Below, one piece after another: positions 32,133 through 33,306 of a DNA stretch of 33,306 bases (its first letter is position 1; every line of letters starts with the position of its first letter). The notes under the pieces are model-generated. The model did no database searches. It had not been told where the DNA came from and saw only the letters and a list, made by a program, of their open reading frames with translations. The stretch covers positions 1 through 33,306 of the forward strand of contig CACOHS010000010.1 in NCBI GenBank assembly GCA_902627055.1, written 5' to 3'. The position numbers and the translations under genes are program-made. The stretch is from an uncultured SAR86 cluster bacterium. Its GTDB lineage: Bacteria > Pseudomonadota > Gammaproteobacteria > Magnimaribacterales > D2472.

Positions 32133-33306
32133 ATGAAATTATTACGAAACTTTTTTATGATTGCCGCTTTAATTGCAATCCCAGCCTTTGGACAAGAACT
32201 TACTTCTGATATAACAGGTGTAGTTACCAACTCTTCTGGAACTCCATTGAGTGGCGCAAATGTGACCGTTACTTACAAACCAACAAATTCAACTATTTCA
32301 AGAACAACTAGTTCAAGTGGAAGATTTAATGCTGGTGGTTTAAAACCCGGTGGTCCATACGAAGTTACTGTTAGATCAGGTCAATATAATTCTGAAACCA
32401 CATCAGGAATCACTCTTATTGTTGGAGATACAAAAAGAATTAATTTTGTTCTAGAAACAATTGACGAGGTGGTGGTAGTTGCATCAGCAGGAACGACTCT
32501 TGATACTGGTTATGGTTTCGGAACTGCATTAACTGCTGAAGATATCGAGCAAAATGCTTCAGTACAAAGAGATCTAAAGGATTTTATTAGATTGAATCCA
32601 CTTGTTTCTTTAGATGATGCCCAAGAAAATTACGAGGCCATTTCTATTGGAGGAGCCCATCCCAGAACCAATGATTTAAGGGTAGATGGAGTTTCTTTCA
32701 ATGACGATTTTGGTCTAAATGATAATGGTTATCCCTCCCAAAGAAGCCCAATTTCACTTAATGCTATTGAGCAGCTTGCTGTTAAAGTTGCACCAGCATC
32801 TGTTGAGTATTCTGGTTTTAGAGGTGGAGTAATTGAAGTAATTACAAAATCTGGAACTAATGAATTTACTGGAGAAGTATTCAGCTATGATAGAGGAGAT
32901 TCATTCATGGGAGATGAATCAAATGGAGACATTTATACATTTGATTTAGACGATACATCTGAAGGTTTTGCTTTTGGTGGTCCAATTATAAAAGATAAGG
33001 CTTTCTTTTATGTTACATATGAAGAAGCTGAGATTTCAAAACCAATTACTCATGGCCCTATAGGCTCTGGTCTACCAAATAATATTAGAATCACAACTGA
33101 TGAAGTTGCTAACATAAGAGAAATTACCAAGAATGTTTATGGTTTTGACCCACTTGGCTACACCAGTTCAAATCTATCAGTTCAAGAGTTTACAACTTTA
33201 AGACTGGATTATGATTTAAATGATGCACATAGATTAACCGTAAACTATAAAGAAGTAGACAGCAGTAAACTTAATGGCGCTAACAGAAGTTCAAGTACCA
33301 TGACTT
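32133..33306 (+). CDS. Oar-like TonB-dependent receptor, N-terminal part
   Basis: The frame is open from ATG 32133 to the right edge (391 codons), so the gene continues outside. It has a signal peptide (RNFFMIAALIAIPAFG, then QELTSD), a carboxypeptidase regulatory-like beta-sandwich (ITGVVTNSSGTPLSGANVTV to about residue 110), then DEVVVVASAG and a plug domain (TAEDIEQNASVQRDLKDFIR, VDGVSFNDDFG, SPISLNAIEQLAVKVAPAS, FRGGVIEVITKSGTNEFTGE) and the first barrel strands (GFAFGGPIIKDKAFFYVTYE). This is the Oar-like branch of outer-membrane receptors, with unknown ligand. GAGGG lies 5 nt before the ATG, and TATAGA (32088-32093) is a possible -10. Confidence 0.9.
   Translation, partial: MKLLRNFFMIAALIAIPAFGQELTSDITGVVTNSSGTPLSGANVTVTYKPTNSTISRTTSSSGRFNAGGLKPGGPYEVTVRSGQYNSETTSGITLIVGDTKRINFVLETIDEVVVVASAGTTLDTGYGFGTALTAEDIEQNASVQRDLKDFIRLNPLVSLDDAQENYEAISIGGAHPRTNDLRVDGVSFNDDFGLNDNGYPSQRSPISLNAIEQLAVKVAPASVEYSGFRGGVIEVITKSGTNEFTGEVFSYDRGDSFMGDESNGDIYTFDLDDTSEGFAFGGPIIKDKAFFYVTYEEAEISKPITHGPIGSGLPNNIRITTDEVANIREITKNVYGFDPLGYTSSNLSVQEFTTLRLDYDLNDAHRLTVNYKEVDSSKLNGANRSSSTMT

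Overview
The window is about 33.3 kb of AT-rich bacterial chromosome, roughly one third G+C by eye. The genes are tightly packed, many overlap by 1-4 bases, and the few intergenic gaps are short. The order ftsK-lolA-crcB-serS, glnK-amtB, the OadGAB sodium pump, TonB receptors and porins point to a Gram-negative gammaproteobacterium. The compact low-GC style and the acyl-CoA/SDR/SnoaL-rich content suggest an oligotrophic marine lineage such as SAR86. The lineage is an inference; no rRNA or tRNA gene is present to confirm it. No mobile element, CRISPR array or phage gene was seen.

Layout. 1-1065: a partial SnoaL-like gene facing a TetR regulator. 1133-4758: a phosphate-scavenging unit. Two groups of PhoB-type direct repeats lie upstream of a Pit phosphate transporter, an outer-membrane porin and a beta-propeller phytase lipoprotein; a 41-codon membrane ORF lies between the repeat groups. 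4761-6339: two overlapping SDR oxidoreductases on the minus strand. 6499-12836: a CoA-thioester catabolic operon containing an acyl-CoA synthetase split by a frameshift in a run of nine G, two DUF35/OB-fold proteins, two thiolase-fold proteins that appear to lack the thiolase cysteine, and two crotonases. 12849-14507: DedA, a small membrane protein, HinT and a second SnoaL-like protein. 14493-17814: an overlooked 34-aa membrane ORF, an MBL-fold hydrolase, an Atg22/UMF1-type MFS transporter, a small membrane protein and a glycerophosphodiesterase. 17879-22296: oxaloacetate decarboxylase Na+ pump genes oadG-oadA-oadB plus a PlsC-like acyltransferase. 22293-24588: a nitrogen operon torF-glnK-amtB on the minus strand behind a near-consensus sigma-54 promoter. 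24666-26553: an HSD10-like SDR, an AcuI/YhdH-type reductase and a 43-aa membrane ORF. 26554-27489: trxB. 27584-32034: ftsK, lolA-like, crcB and serS. 32133-end: the start of an Oar-like TonB-dependent receptor.

How it works together. The left third handles phosphate capture from organic phosphate and breakdown of an unidentified acyl-CoA substrate. The middle couples oxaloacetate decarboxylation to Na+ export and handles ammonium uptake under nitrogen control. The right end is conserved housekeeping. The most notable signals are the Pho-box phytase operon, the paired Cys-less thiolase/DUF35 module, the sigma-54 site, and six genes whose -10 hexamer lies only 5-6 nt before the ATG, which suggests common leaderless transcription.
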